Below are positions 8,037 to 16,094 of a DNA stretch of 40,660 nt, piece by piece. Position numbers and translations under genes: made by a program. The stretch is from Pseudomonadota bacterium. Lineage in GTDB: Bacteria > Pseudomonadota > Gammaproteobacteria > Burkholderiales > Rhodocyclaceae. Location: contig JAGTRT010000029.1 of NCBI GenBank assembly GCA_018261895.1, forward strand, positions 1 to 40,660. Reading direction: 5' to 3'. The notes beneath the pieces were generated by a model. The model saw only the letters and a program-made list of their open reading frames with translations, was not told the origin of the DNA and ran no database searches. Every line of letters starts with the position of its first letter. The stretch's first letter is position 1.

Positions 8037-8516
8037 CTATTCAATATTAAGCTTGTTAAGCAGGTATTCGAGGGCCAGCAGGTAGCCCTCATGACCCAGC
8101 CCGCAGATGACGCCGATGGCCAGGTCCGAAAAATAAGAGTGATGCCGGAACGGTTCCCGCGCATGCACATTCGACAAGTGCACTTCAACGAACGGGATGG
8201 CCACCGCCGCGATGGCATCGCGCAAGGCGACACTGGTATGCGTGTAAGCCGCCGGGTTGATGATGATGGCGCGGACGCCCTGGTCGCGCGCGACATGGAT
8301 GCGTTCGATCAGAGCACCTTCGTGGTTGCTCTGGAAGGCTTCCAGTTCCACGCCGGCACTTTCCGCCATGCGCGCCAGCGACATGTTGATGTCGGACAGG
8401 GTTACGCGGCCATAATGCTCAGGTTCACGAGTACCAAGCAGGTTCAGATTCGGCCCGTGCATCACTAGGATGCGGGGCTTTTCAACCGACTTGGAAGCTG
8501 ATTTTCGCTTCGTCAT
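8037..8516 (-). CDS. aroQ: Type II 3-dehydroquinate dehydratase
   Basis: This enzyme converts 3-dehydroquinate to 3-dehydroshikimate in the shikimate pathway. The type II (AroQ) fold is shown by [20 protein letters not shown] (about 17-36, with the catalytic Tyr), [31 protein letters not shown] and [21 protein letters not shown]. The 159-residue length includes about 15 Lys/Ser-rich N-terminal residues; the shorter ATG at the MHGPNLN position would delete the first beta strand and is unlikely. It precedes accB in the conserved order. Confidence 0.95.
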   Translation of the reverse strand: MTKRKSASKSVEKPRILVMHGPNLNLLGTREPEHYGRVTLSDINMSLARMAESAGVELEAFQSNHEGALIERIHVARDQGVRAIIINPAAYTHTSVALRDAIAAVAIPFVEVHLSNVHAREPFRHHSYFSDLAIGVICGLGHEGYLLALEYLLNKLNIE

Positions 8517-8555
8517 AGCTGCAAGTTTGCCGCAAATGGCAGCAAGTTGTCCAGT

Positions 8556-9146
8556 CTACTCGTCAAGTAAGGCACGTAATGCATCCGCCTTGATTCGATC
8601 ATGCGGGCGCCCATCATACCGCTTCAGGCTGACTCGTTCCAGATTCGGCGGCAGGATGATCAGGTCGGCATCGACCGTATCGGTCTCCATCCTCAGCACG
8701 GCCTCGACGCGTTCATTCCGCGATTCAACATGCGAAACATCGATGGAACGGTTAAGCAGGAAAATCTCGACCTCCTTGGCACTATCGGCGAAGAGCAGGA
8801 TATCGATATTCGAATGCTCGCCCGCCGTACCGTCGAGAACCGAGCCGGTCAGATAAGGATTGAAGGGAGCCAGCAAATCGAGCAGGGATAACGCCGTGCG
8901 GCGCAAGGCTGCGATCAGCTCCTCGTGTTCCTCGCCCTGATACAAACTCCGATAGGCGCGCAACTCGGCCTCGACCTCGGCGTTATCGGGAAAAGCAGCG
9001 TTATCGGGCAAGCCTAGCTGGCGAGCCGCCTTTTTCTTGGCGTGGTGATAGTCGGTAATGCCGTCCTCCGCCATCAGGCGGGCGGCGGCACTGGCGATGC
9101 TGGCCCGGGTACCGGAGCTCGTACGTTGCCGTTCATGACGGGTCAT
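8556..9146 (-). CDS. Nucleotidyltransferase-like protein of unknown role
   Basis: A 196-residue protein. The first ~50 residues form a basic helical region (AARLMAEDGITDYHHAKKKAARQLG). The middle resembles a minimal nucleotidyltransferase fold: LTGSVLDGTAGEHSNIDILLFAD (about 99-121), like the GS-x-D-D pattern, and a later acidic element DADLIIL. Homologues known to me from Betaproteobacteria are annotated as uncharacterised and often sit next to mpl. The start is divergent to mpl with 50 bp between. Substrate and partner are unknown; whether the acidic residues are catalytic cannot be told. Confidence 0.65.
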   Translation of the reverse strand: MTRHERQRTSSGTRASIASAAARLMAEDGITDYHHAKKKAARQLGLPDNAAFPDNAEVEAELRAYRSLYQGEEHEELIAALRRTALSLLDLLAPFNPYLTGSVLDGTAGEHSNIDILLFADSAKEVEIFLLNRSIDVSHVESRNERVEAVLRMETDTVDADLIILPPNLERVSLKRYDGRPHDRIKADALRALLDE

Positions 9147-9196
9147 AGGGACTCGATCAAGGTAAAATCGCCCCCATTCTAACGGGTCTCTGTGAC

Positions 9197-10543
9197 ATGC
9201 ATATTCATATTCTCGGCATCTGCGGCACTTTCATGGGCGGCGTTGCCCAACTGGCGGTCGATTCAGGCCACAAGGTCACAGGCTGCGACGCCAATGTCTA
9301 TCCGCCGATGAGCGACCAGTTGCGCGACGCCGGCATCGAACTGATCGAAGGCTTTGGTGCCGACCAGCTGGCACTCAAGCCGGATGTCTTCGTGATCGGC
9401 AATGCGGTTTCCCGGGGCAACCCGCTGCTCGAAGCCATTCTCGACAAGGGCCTGGCCTACGTTTCCGGGCCGCAATGGCTGGCCGAGAACCTGCTGCAAG
9501 GCCGCTGGGTGCTCGGGGTGGCCGGCACGCACGGTAAAACTACGACGGCGTCGATGCTGGCCTGGATTCTTGAGGCGGCGAACATGGACCCGGGCTTCCT
9601 GATCGGCGGCGTACCGTTGAATTTTGGCGTTTCGGCCCGGCTTGGCGGTACGCCCTTCTTCGTCATCGAAGCCGACGAATACGACACCGCTTTCTGCGAC
9701 AAGCGTTCCAAGTTCGTTCACTACCATCCGCGAACGGTCGTTCTTAACAACCTCGAATTCGATCATGCTGATATTTTCAGCGATCTGGCAGCCATCGAGA
9801 CGCAATTCCACCACCTCGTGCGCACCCTGCCGCAATCCGGGCTGATTGTTTCCAACGCCGCCGAGGCCAGCCTCGACCGCGTATTGGAACGCGGTTGCTG
9901 GACGCCGGTCGAACGTTTCAACGACCCGGCCGGTTATCGCGTAACGGGCGATGACGCTCGCGGCGAACTGGCTCTGCACTCACCCGACGGCAAGGTGCGG
10001 CGTACGACCTGGGCGCTGTCCGGCGACCACAACCGGGCCAACGCCTGCGCCGCCCTGCTTGCCGCGCGCCATGTCGGTGTGCCTCTCGAGCAGGGGCTGG
10101 ACGCGCTTTCGCGCTTCGTGAACGTCAAGCGGCGCATGGAAGTGCGCGGCGAAGTGAGGGGCGTGACGGTTTACGATGATTTTGCGCACCACCCGACGGC
10201 CATCGCGACGACCGTCGCCGGCCTGCGCCGCAAGGTTGGCAATGCCCGCATCCTGGCCGTTCTGGAACCGCGCTCGAACACGATGAAGCTGGGCACCATG
10301 AAAGCGCAGTTGCCGGACAGCCTGCGCGAGGTTGACCTGGCGTTCTGCTATGCCGGCAATCTCGGCTGGGATGCGCGCGAGGCACTGGCGCCGATGGGCG
10401 AGCGCGCCGTGGTCGAAGACGACCTGGCGCGCCTGGTCGATCAGATCGTCATCGCTGCACAACCCGGGGATCACATCCTGGTCATGAGCAACGGCGGTTT
10501 TGGCGGCATTCACGGCAAGATCCTGGCCGGATTGACGGAGTAA
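9197..10543 (+). CDS. mpl: UDP-N-acetylmuramate:tripeptide ligase (murein recycling)
   Basis: Mpl attaches the recycled peptide L-Ala-D-Glu-meso-DAP to UDP-MurNAc, saving several steps of peptidoglycan synthesis. The 448-residue protein has the Mur-ligase N-terminal Rossmann domain (MHIHILGICGTFMGGVAQLA), the ATP P-loop GVAGTHGKTTTASMLAWIL (about 112-130), the metal-binding segment EADEYDTAFCDKRSKF and the C-terminal domain element YDDFAHHPTAI. MurC is the closest relative, but the start ILGICGTFMGG and the DKRSKF segment fit Mpl. The gene stands alone on the plus strand and ends at a repeat copy followed by a strong bidirectional terminator. Confidence 0.93.
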   Translation: MHIHILGICGTFMGGVAQLAVDSGHKVTGCDANVYPPMSDQLRDAGIELIEGFGADQLALKPDVFVIGNAVSRGNPLLEAILDKGLAYVSGPQWLAENLLQGRWVLGVAGTHGKTTTASMLAWILEAANMDPGFLIGGVPLNFGVSARLGGTPFFVIEADEYDTAFCDKRSKFVHYHPRTVVLNNLEFDHADIFSDLAAIETQFHHLVRTLPQSGLIVSNAAEASLDRVLERGCWTPVERFNDPAGYRVTGDDARGELALHSPDGKVRRTTWALSGDHNRANACAALLAARHVGVPLEQGLDALSRFVNVKRRMEVRGEVRGVTVYDDFAHHPTAIATTVAGLRRKVGNARILAVLEPRSNTMKLGTMKAQLPDSLREVDLAFCYAGNLGWDAREALAPMGERAVVEDDLARLVDQIVIAAQPGDHILVMSNGGFGGIHGKILAGLTE

Positions 10544-10563
10544 GCCGCTAAAACCGCAATCTC

Positions 10564-10596
10564 ACGGTCAACCGGAAAAAAGGGCCAAAAATGAAA
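10564..10596 (-). repeat. Dispersed repeat, copy 2 (downstream of mpl)
   Basis: The copy starts ACGGTCAACCGG, continues with six A and ends GGCCAAAAATGAAA. It is inverted relative to copy 1 and lies 20 bases after the mpl stop. Its last bases run into the A-tract of the terminator stem. Confidence 0.85.
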
Positions 10597-10630
10597 AAGG
10601 CGCGGTGAGCTTACGCTCCCGCGCCTTTTT
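10594..10630. terminator. Bidirectional intrinsic terminator between mpl and maeB
   Basis: A long stem AAAAAGGCGCGG/CCGCGCCTTTTT (10594-10605 and 10619-10630), with an inner stem GAGC-TTAC-GCTC. T-tracts are present on both strands, so it serves the convergent genes mpl (+) and maeB (-), whose stop lies 12 bases away. Confidence 0.92.
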
Positions 10631-10642
10631 GTTGGAGCGTGT

Positions 10643-12919
10643 TTAGCGTTCCATGGATTCCACGACAGCCAGTGCGGTCATGTTGACCAGGCGACGCACG
10701 GTGGCGGTCGAGGTCAGCACGTGCACCGGACGGGCCACGCCGAGCAGGATGGGGCCGATGGTCACGCCTTCGCCACCGGTCATCTTGATCAGGTTGTAGC
10801 TGATGTTGGCGGCGTCGAGATTCGGCATCACCAGCAGGTTGGCTTCGCCCTTGAGCGGTGAATCCGGGTTGGCTTCGCGGCGCAGATCTTCGTTGAGCGC
10901 CGAGTCACCGTGCATTTCGCCATCCACTTCGAGTTCGCCGGCCGACATGGCTGACACCAGCCCGGCGGCAACGCTCATCTTGCGCGCCGACTCGGAATTG
11001 GCGGAACCGAAATTGGAATGCGAAAGCAGCGCGACCTTCGGGTGGCTGCCGAAACGCTTGACCTGTTCAGCGGCCATCAGCGTCATTTCAGCGATTTCCT
11101 GGGCGTTCGGATTTTCGTTCACATGCGTATCGCAGATGAACAGCGAACGACCCGGCAGCATCAGGTAGTTCATCGCCGCCAGCGTGCTGACGCCCGGACG
11201 CTTGCCGATGATCTGGCTGATCACGCCGAGATGATGGCTGTACTGGCCGGTCATGCCGCAGATCAGGCCGTCGGCGTAGCCGAGCTTGAGCAGCATGGCG
11301 CCAATGACCGTCGGTTTGCGCCGCATGGCTTCCTTGGCGATGGCCGGGGTGATGCCCTGGCGCGCCATGGCCTTGTGGTAGGCCGTCCAGCACTCACGGT
11401 AGCGCTCGTCGGATTCCGGATTGACGACATCGAAATCGACACCCGGCTGGATGCGCAGCTTGGCTTTTTCCAGGCGATGCTGGATGACGCCCGGGCGACC
11501 GATGAGGATCGGACGGGCAAATTTCTCTTCAATCACCACCTGGGCAGCGCGCAGCACGCGCTCGTCTTCACCCTCGGCGAAGATGATGCGCTTGCCCTTG
11601 GCCTGACGGGCGGCCTGGAAGATGGCGCGCATGCCGACGCCAGTGTGATAGACGAATTCGGACAGCTTGGCGCGGTAGGCAGCCCAGTCGGTGATCGGGC
11701 GCGTCGCAACGCCGGAATCCATGGCAGCCTGGGCAACGGCCGGCGCGATCTTGACGATCAGGCGCGGGTCGAAGGGCTTGGGAATGAGGTATTCCGGACC
11801 GAAGGACAGCTCGTGGCCGGGGTAGGCCATGGCCACTTCGTCGGTGACTTCGGCTTCGGCCAGTTCGGCGATGGCGCGCACGGACGCCATCTTCATTTCT
11901 TCGGTGATGCGGGTGGCGCCAACGTCGAGCGCGCCGCGGAAGATGAAGGGGAAGCAGAGGACGTTGTTGACCTGGTTGACGTAGTCGGAACGGCCGGTGG
12001 CGATGATCGCCTCCGGACACACTTCCTTGACCAGCTCGGGCATGATTTCCGGGGTCGGGTTGGCCAGCGCGAAGATCATCGGCTTGCCGGCCATGGTCTT
12101 GACCATGTCCTGCTTGACGACGCCGGCGGTAGACAACCCGAGGAAAACGTCGGCACCGACCATGGCATCGGCAAGCGTGCGCTTCTCGGTGTCCTGCGCG
12201 TAGCGCGCCTTGGTTTCGTCCATGCCGCCCGGGCGACCGATGTAGATGACGCCCTTGGAGTCGCAAACCGTGATGTTCTCGCGCTTGACGCCGAGATCGC
12301 ACCACAGGTTCAGGCAGGAAATGGCCGCGGCGCCAGCGCCGGAACAGACCACCTTGATTTCATCGATCTTCTTGTCGACGACCTTGAGGCCGTTGAGCAT
12401 GGCGGCGGCGGAGATGATGGCGGTACCGTGCTGGTCGTCGTGGAAAACGGGGATGCTCATCCGTTCCTTGAGCTTCTGCTCGATGTAGAAGCACTCCGGC
12501 GCCTTGATGTCTTCGAGATTGACGCCGCCGAGCGTCGGCTCGAGGGCGGCGATCATGTCGATGAGCTTGTCCGGGTCGTTCTCGGCCAGTTCGATGTCGA
12601 AGACGTCGATGCCGGCGAATTTCTTGAACAGGCAGCCCTTGCCTTCCATGACCGGCTTGGAAGCCAGCGGGCCGATGTTGCCGAGGCCGAGAACGGCCGT
12701 GCCGTTGGTCACGACGCCGACGAGGTTGGCGCGCGAGGTGTAGTCGGCGGCGGTGGCCGGATCTTCGACGATCGCATCACAGGCGGCGGCAACCCCCGGC
12801 GAGTAGGCCAGGGCGAGGTCGCGCTGGTTGGTCAGGCCCTTGGTCGGGCGGACGGAAATCTTGCCCGGGGTGGGCCAGCGATGGTATTCGAGAGCGGCTT
12901 CGCGCAGATCCTTTTCCAC
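10643..12919 (-). CDS. maeB: NADP-dependent malic enzyme (MaeB, with phosphotransacetylase-like domain)
   Basis: MaeB decarboxylates malate to pyruvate with reduction of NADP. The 758-residue protein has an N-terminal malic domain ([17 protein letters not shown]), an NAD(P)-binding domain ([24 protein letters not shown]) and a C-terminal phosphotransacetylase-like domain (from about residue 430, [15 protein letters not shown]) that is usually regulatory, responding to acetyl-CoA. GTG 12919 is chosen because AGGAG lies five bases before it and the next residues ([13 protein letters not shown]) match the family's N-terminus; the upstream in-frame ATG has no such support. Length fits the family (about 760). 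It is monocistronic by its surroundings. Confidence 0.95.
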   Translation of the reverse strand: MEKDLREAALEYHRWPTPGKISVRPTKGLTNQRDLALAYSPGVAAACDAIVEDPATAADYTSRANLVGVVTNGTAVLGLGNIGPLASKPVMEGKGCLFKKFAGIDVFDIELAENDPDKLIDMIAALEPTLGGVNLEDIKAPECFYIEQKLKERMSIPVFHDDQHGTAIISAAAMLNGLKVVDKKIDEIKVVCSGAGAAAISCLNLWCDLGVKRENITVCDSKGVIYIGRPGGMDETKARYAQDTEKRTLADAMVGADVFLGLSTAGVVKQDMVKTMAGKPMIFALANPTPEIMPELVKEVCPEAIIATGRSDYVNQVNNVLCFPFIFRGALDVGATRITEEMKMASVRAIAELAEAEVTDEVAMAYPGHELSFGPEYLIPKPFDPRLIVKIAPAVAQAAMDSGVATRPITDWAAYRAKLSEFVYHTGVGMRAIFQAARQAKGKRIIFAEGEDERVLRAAQVVIEEKFARPILIGRPGVIQHRLEKAKLRIQPGVDFDVVNPESDERYRECWTAYHKAMARQGITPAIAKEAMRRKPTVIGAMLLKLGYADGLICGMTGQYSHHLGVISQIIGKRPGVSTLAAMNYLMLPGRSLFICDTHVNENPNAQEIAEMTLMAAEQVKRFGSHPKVALLSHSNFGSANSESARKMSVAAGLVSAMSAGELEVDGEMHGDSALNEDLRREANPDSPLKGEANLLVMPNLDAANISYNLIKMTGGEGVTIGPILLGVARPVHVLTSTATVRRLVNMTALAVVESMER

Positions 12920-12988
12920 GGATTCTCCTGGGGATTTTGGTAGTGGGGAAAACCTGTTAGGGTACTCCAATCGTTGCGCCGCTGGAAG

Positions 12989-13005
12989 CGTAATTATGAA
13001 TTACG
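12989..13005. promoter_or_regulatory. Palindrome CGTAATT-ATG-AATTACG upstream of maeB
   Basis: A perfect 7-bp inverted repeat with a 3-base centre, in the 135-bp spacer between the TonB-receptor stop and the maeB start. On the maeB strand it contains CATAAT, a possible -10 element. It may be an operator of maeB; no regulator is recognised. Confidence 0.35.
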
Positions 13006-13054
13006 GGGCCAATTAAGTAGAATCCACGAGCTCACCCGCCCGGATCCGCTTCGA

Positions 13055-15127
13055 TCAGAAACGGTGGGAGAGCGTCAGCCGGAAAGTTCTCGGCTCGGTC
13101 GGATGAACATGTCGGTCGAAGCGGGGCGCGGCTTCGCCAGCCAGTTGCGACTCGTACCAGTACTCGATGTCATTCACCTTGCGATCGAACAGGTTGTAGA
13201 TATCGACGGCCAGCTGGGTCTGCCGGCTGAATTTGTAGCCGACGCGCAGGTTGGTCAGCGCCGAGGATTGCGAGCGGACCGAATTGTCCTCGACCAGCGG
13301 CCGCGGCCCGAAATAGCGCAGGCGTAGCGCGCCGAACCAGGAACCCAGATGGTCCACCGTCAGCCCGATGTTGGCCGTCGTCGTGACGGCGCCCGGAATG
13401 TGGTCGCCGACGGCCGGATCGTGATCGCGGAAACGGGCATGCGACCAGGCGAGGTCGGCGTCGATGGCCAGCCAGTCGGCCAGCACGGCCAGATTGGTCC
13501 ATTCCACGCCATAGCGGCGGGAAGGGCGGGACGGCTCGGTCGTCCCGGCGTCGCCGACGAAGAGCAGCTCGGAAGCGGCATCGAGTTGCCACAATGCCAC
13601 GGTCGACCGGAAATTTTGCCCAAATTCGGAACGCATCCCGACTTCGTAGCCGCGGGTACGAACCAGCGGCTTGACCGACTGCACGGGCGTCACGCCATCG
13701 GCCGGATCGACGCGAATGGTCGTGCCGCGCGCATCGTTGGAATGAAAGCCGTGACCGTAGTTGAGGTAAAGCTCGGTCTTCTGCCACGGCCCGAAGATCA
13801 GCGAAAGCTTGGGCGTCACCATGTGATCGTTGGCCTTGCCGGAATTGGCGGCGAGGCTGCTATCCACCGAGAAGTCGTAGGCATCGGCGCGCAGCCCCTG
13901 AATCGAGCGGAACCAGTCGGTCCAGTGCATTTCGTTCTGCGCCCACAGCCCCAGGCTGCGTTGCGTGACCTTGTCTTCGCGCACGGTGGCCACCGTCTCC
14001 CGCGCGCGCGTCGTGTACAGCCCGACCGGACCCAGATGGTCGACGCGCATTTGCACGCCAAAACTGTTCTCGACCTCGACGCTGCCCCACTGACCGAACA
14101 TCGTGTGCGACGCCGCGAGGCCACCGGCCTGCCGGCGCTCGGCCTGCTTGAACTGGTCGCCGGTGTTGCAGGTGCCGGTGGCGGCGAAATCGTTCAGGCA
14201 GTACTGGAAGTTGGACCATAGATCGAGGCTCGACTGCAGCCACCAGACAGTCGCCTTGCTCTGCGCGGCCCCCCAATGCCTGGCCCATTCGCCGGACAGG
14301 CTGTAACGATGGGTCTCGCCGCCCGTCGTCGGGTCGAGCGAGCCGAAGCGGTCTACCCTGCCGCTATCGATGGCACGCCGGGCAACCTGGTCGGTCGAGG
14401 TCCATCGCCCGCGGTACGCCATGCCGGTAATCGAGAAGCCATCGTTGCGCGTGCCCTGGCTGTAGCGCAGGACGCCGTTGATCTTGCGGTAATGCTCGTC
14501 GACCTGCCACGGCCCGTCGTTGTGGAACAGTTCGAGGCCGTAAAGCAGGTGCCCGCCGCCCAGTTCGGGGGAACCGGCCAGCAGGCTGCGCGCATAGCCG
14601 TTCTGGCCAACGGTCAGTTGGGCCAGCGTGCCGTCGATCTTGCGGAAATAGTCGACATGCGCCGCGCCGGCCGACGAAAAATCGCCTTCCTCGGCGAAAT
14701 ACGGCCCCTTGCGGAAGGCGATGCGGTCGATGAGTTCCGGAATCAGGAAATTGAGGTCGGTGTAGCCCTGACCGTGGGCATGGGTCGGCATGTTGACCGG
14801 CACGCCGCCGATGGTGGTGGCGAAATCGGTGCCGTGGTCAAGGTTGAAGCCGCGCAGGAAATACTGGTTGGCCTTGCCGTCGCCGGCGTGCTGCGTGACG
14901 ATCAGGCCGGGCACCATCTCCAGCGCCTCGCCGGGGCGCAGGATGGGCACGGCGGCCAGACGCTGGCTCGATACCACGCCCTCGCTGCCGGCGCCGGCGA
15001 TGCCTTCGAGGTTCTCGGCCCGGGCGCGAACCTCGACCGCCGACAGCTCCGCCGACTCATGCGCCAGGGCGCCGGCACTGAACATCGCCGCCAAATATGA
15101 GCAAATTAATTTTTGTCTTAACGTCAT
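13055..15127 (-). CDS. TonB-dependent outer-membrane receptor, probably for nickel/cobalt
   Basis: The 690-residue protein has a signal peptide (MTLRQKLICSYLAAMFSAG, cleavage likely after ALA), a plug domain (about 45-150, with EMVPGLIV and YFLRGFNLDHGTDF) and a 22-strand-type beta barrel ending in the aromatic LTLSHRF, as expected for BAM insertion. The ligand is not shown by the sequence. The gene lies 44 bp downstream of a NiCoT permease with a NikR-like operator and near nikR and a [NiFe]-hydrogenase island, so nickel uptake is the natural inference; cobalt or an unrelated substrate cannot be excluded. ATG 15127 has no ribosome-binding site and lies four bases after the T-run of a terminator. 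A degenerate copy of the dispersed repeat lies inside the barrel region. Confidence 0.88.
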   Translation of the reverse strand: MTLRQKLICSYLAAMFSAGALAHESAELSAVEVRARAENLEGIAGAGSEGVVSSQRLAAVPILRPGEALEMVPGLIVTQHAGDGKANQYFLRGFNLDHGTDFATTIGGVPVNMPTHAHGQGYTDLNFLIPELIDRIAFRKGPYFAEEGDFSSAGAAHVDYFRKIDGTLAQLTVGQNGYARSLLAGSPELGGGHLLYGLELFHNDGPWQVDEHYRKINGVLRYSQGTRNDGFSITGMAYRGRWTSTDQVARRAIDSGRVDRFGSLDPTTGGETHRYSLSGEWARHWGAAQSKATVWWLQSSLDLWSNFQYCLNDFAATGTCNTGDQFKQAERRQAGGLAASHTMFGQWGSVEVENSFGVQMRVDHLGPVGLYTTRARETVATVREDKVTQRSLGLWAQNEMHWTDWFRSIQGLRADAYDFSVDSSLAANSGKANDHMVTPKLSLIFGPWQKTELYLNYGHGFHSNDARGTTIRVDPADGVTPVQSVKPLVRTRGYEVGMRSEFGQNFRSTVALWQLDAASELLFVGDAGTTEPSRPSRRYGVEWTNLAVLADWLAIDADLAWSHARFRDHDPAVGDHIPGAVTTTANIGLTVDHLGSWFGALRLRYFGPRPLVEDNSVRSQSSALTNLRVGYKFSRQTQLAVDIYNLFDRKVNDIEYWYESQLAGEAAPRFDRHVHPTEPRTFRLTLSHRF
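13600..13628 (-). repeat. Dispersed repeat, copy 3 (degenerate, inside the TonB-receptor gene)
   Basis: The plus strand reads ACGGTCGACCGG, then AAATTTTGCCCAAATTC, about 80% identical to the best copies when one gap is allowed. Its orientation relative to the gene is opposite to that of the copies inside hydrogenase genes; the encoded peptide is EFGQNFRSTV, which itself looks normal for the receptor family. It could be an old copy or a partial chance match. Confidence 0.45.
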
Positions 15128-15131
15128 CGCC

Positions 15132-15153
15132 AAAAAAGGCCGGTCGCCCGGCC
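15132..15153 (-). terminator. Intrinsic terminator after the NiCoT gene, abutting the receptor start
   Basis: On the minus strand GGCCGG-GCGA-CCGGCC is followed by six T. It ends 18 bases after the permease stop region, and the next gene's ATG begins only four bases after the T-run. It should limit readthrough from the permease gene into the receptor gene. Confidence 0.85.
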
Positions 15154-15171
15154 ATCCCCGCCGTCAGATTT

Positions 15172-15981
15172 CTAAATCGCGACCGGCCGGCGCGTCAGGC
15201 GCACCGCCGCAATAAAGCTGAGGGCGATGATCGCCACCAGCGTAAAGCCGAAAACCAGTTCCTTGCCCTCGCTCCAGGCATCGACTGCCGGCGACAGCAT
15301 CTTGGCGGCGCCGAAGGCGGCGACCAGCAGACTGACCCCCGACACCACCAGGCCCATGACGCGCGAGGCGATCAGCGCGACCTGGTCGGCCCGGGCGATG
15401 AGCCGGGCGATCCACAGACCATTGATGCCGTCGGTGAGCAGCATGCCGAGCATGAAGAGCAGAGCGAGGATGAGCGCATGCTCCCAGCCGCCGAACTGCG
15501 TGGCGGTCAGGGCGAAGAAGGCGGCTTGCGACAGGGTGTCGAAAGACAGGGCGAAGAGGGCGCCGACCAGCGCGATGAGCGCCGGATGCGAAACGTGGCG
15601 CAGGTTGCCGAGCAGGCGGCCCTTGAGGCCGACGGGCTGGACGATTTCATGCGGCTCGGCGGCGAGTACGGCAGCCAGGTTGAGGCTGCCGAGCGCAACG
15701 AGGAAGGCAATGGAGATGACCGCGCCGAGCGTGCCGAACCATTCCGGCACGTCCCACTGCCCGGCCAGCGCCGAAACGCCGAGCGCGATGGCCATGACCA
15801 CGGCGCCGTGGCCGAGCGAAAACAGGGTGCCGCAATAGCGGGCCAACCCGGGGCGCGAACGGGCGTTGTAGCGGGTCAGGCCATCGATGGTGGCGAGGTG
15901 GTCGGCATCGAAACCATGCTTCATGCCGAGCACGAAGGTCAGGATCAACAGGGACAGCCAGTCGGTGGGCAGGTTTTCCAT
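15172..15981 (-). CDS. Nickel/cobalt permease (NiCoT family, HoxN/NixA-like)
   Basis: A 269-residue integral membrane protein with about eight hydrophobic segments. The NiCoT signature is clear in the second helix: GMKHGFDADHLATIDGLTR, with the metal-binding H-x4-D-H pattern. A further family element is LSFDTLSQAAFFALTAT. Such permeases import Ni2+ or Co2+ across the inner membrane with high affinity. ATG 15981 starts just before the first helix; a TTG at 16017 would add 12 residues but would overlap the promoter and NikR-like site. Genomic context (nikR, hydrogenase genes) argues for nickel. The promoter carries an inverted repeat GTATGA...TCATAC, and a terminator follows the gene. Confidence 0.9.
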   Translation of the reverse strand: MENLPTDWLSLLILTFVLGMKHGFDADHLATIDGLTRYNARSRPGLARYCGTLFSLGHGAVVMAIALGVSALAGQWDVPEWFGTLGAVISIAFLVALGSLNLAAVLAAEPHEIVQPVGLKGRLLGNLRHVSHPALIALVGALFALSFDTLSQAAFFALTATQFGGWEHALILALLFMLGMLLTDGINGLWIARLIARADQVALIASRVMGLVVSGVSLLVAAFGAAKMLSPAVDAWSEGKELVFGFTLVAIIALSFIAAVRLTRRPVAI

Positions 15982-15988
15982 GGACGCC

Positions 15989-16015
15989 GTATGAAGGTTT
16001 TTCACATCTTCATAC
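15989..16015 (-). promoter_or_regulatory. Putative NikR operator
   Basis: An inverted repeat GTATGAAG (15989-15996) and CTTCATAC (16008-16015). The known E. coli NikR operator is GTATGA-N16-TCATAC; here the spacing is N15. The right half-site overlaps the likely -10 element (TATGAA on the minus strand), so nickel-loaded NikR would block transcription of the permease gene. Confidence 0.7.
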
Positions 16016-16037
16016 AAAGAGCGTGCCAGATCAATAA
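16009..16037 (-). promoter_or_regulatory. Candidate sigma-70 promoter of the nickel permease gene
   Basis: On the minus strand TTATTG (16037-16032), 17 bases, then TATGAA (16014-16009). The match is moderate (3/6 and 4/6), but the spacing is ideal and the -10 box coincides with a NikR half-site. A second inverted repeat TCATTG-like element, TCAATA-N12-TATTGA (16031-16054), overlaps the -35 region. Confidence 0.45.
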
Positions 16038-16094
16038 GTCATTGTTCGTATTGACTTCGCTTCCCGGCGGGCGCGCCAAAATGGCGGCGAGTGG

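Noticed and set aside
11018..12943. Open frame of about 640 codons on the plus strand, antisense to maeB.
   Set aside because: It is a shadow of maeB; the sequence is His/Asp/Gly-rich noise without family motifs.
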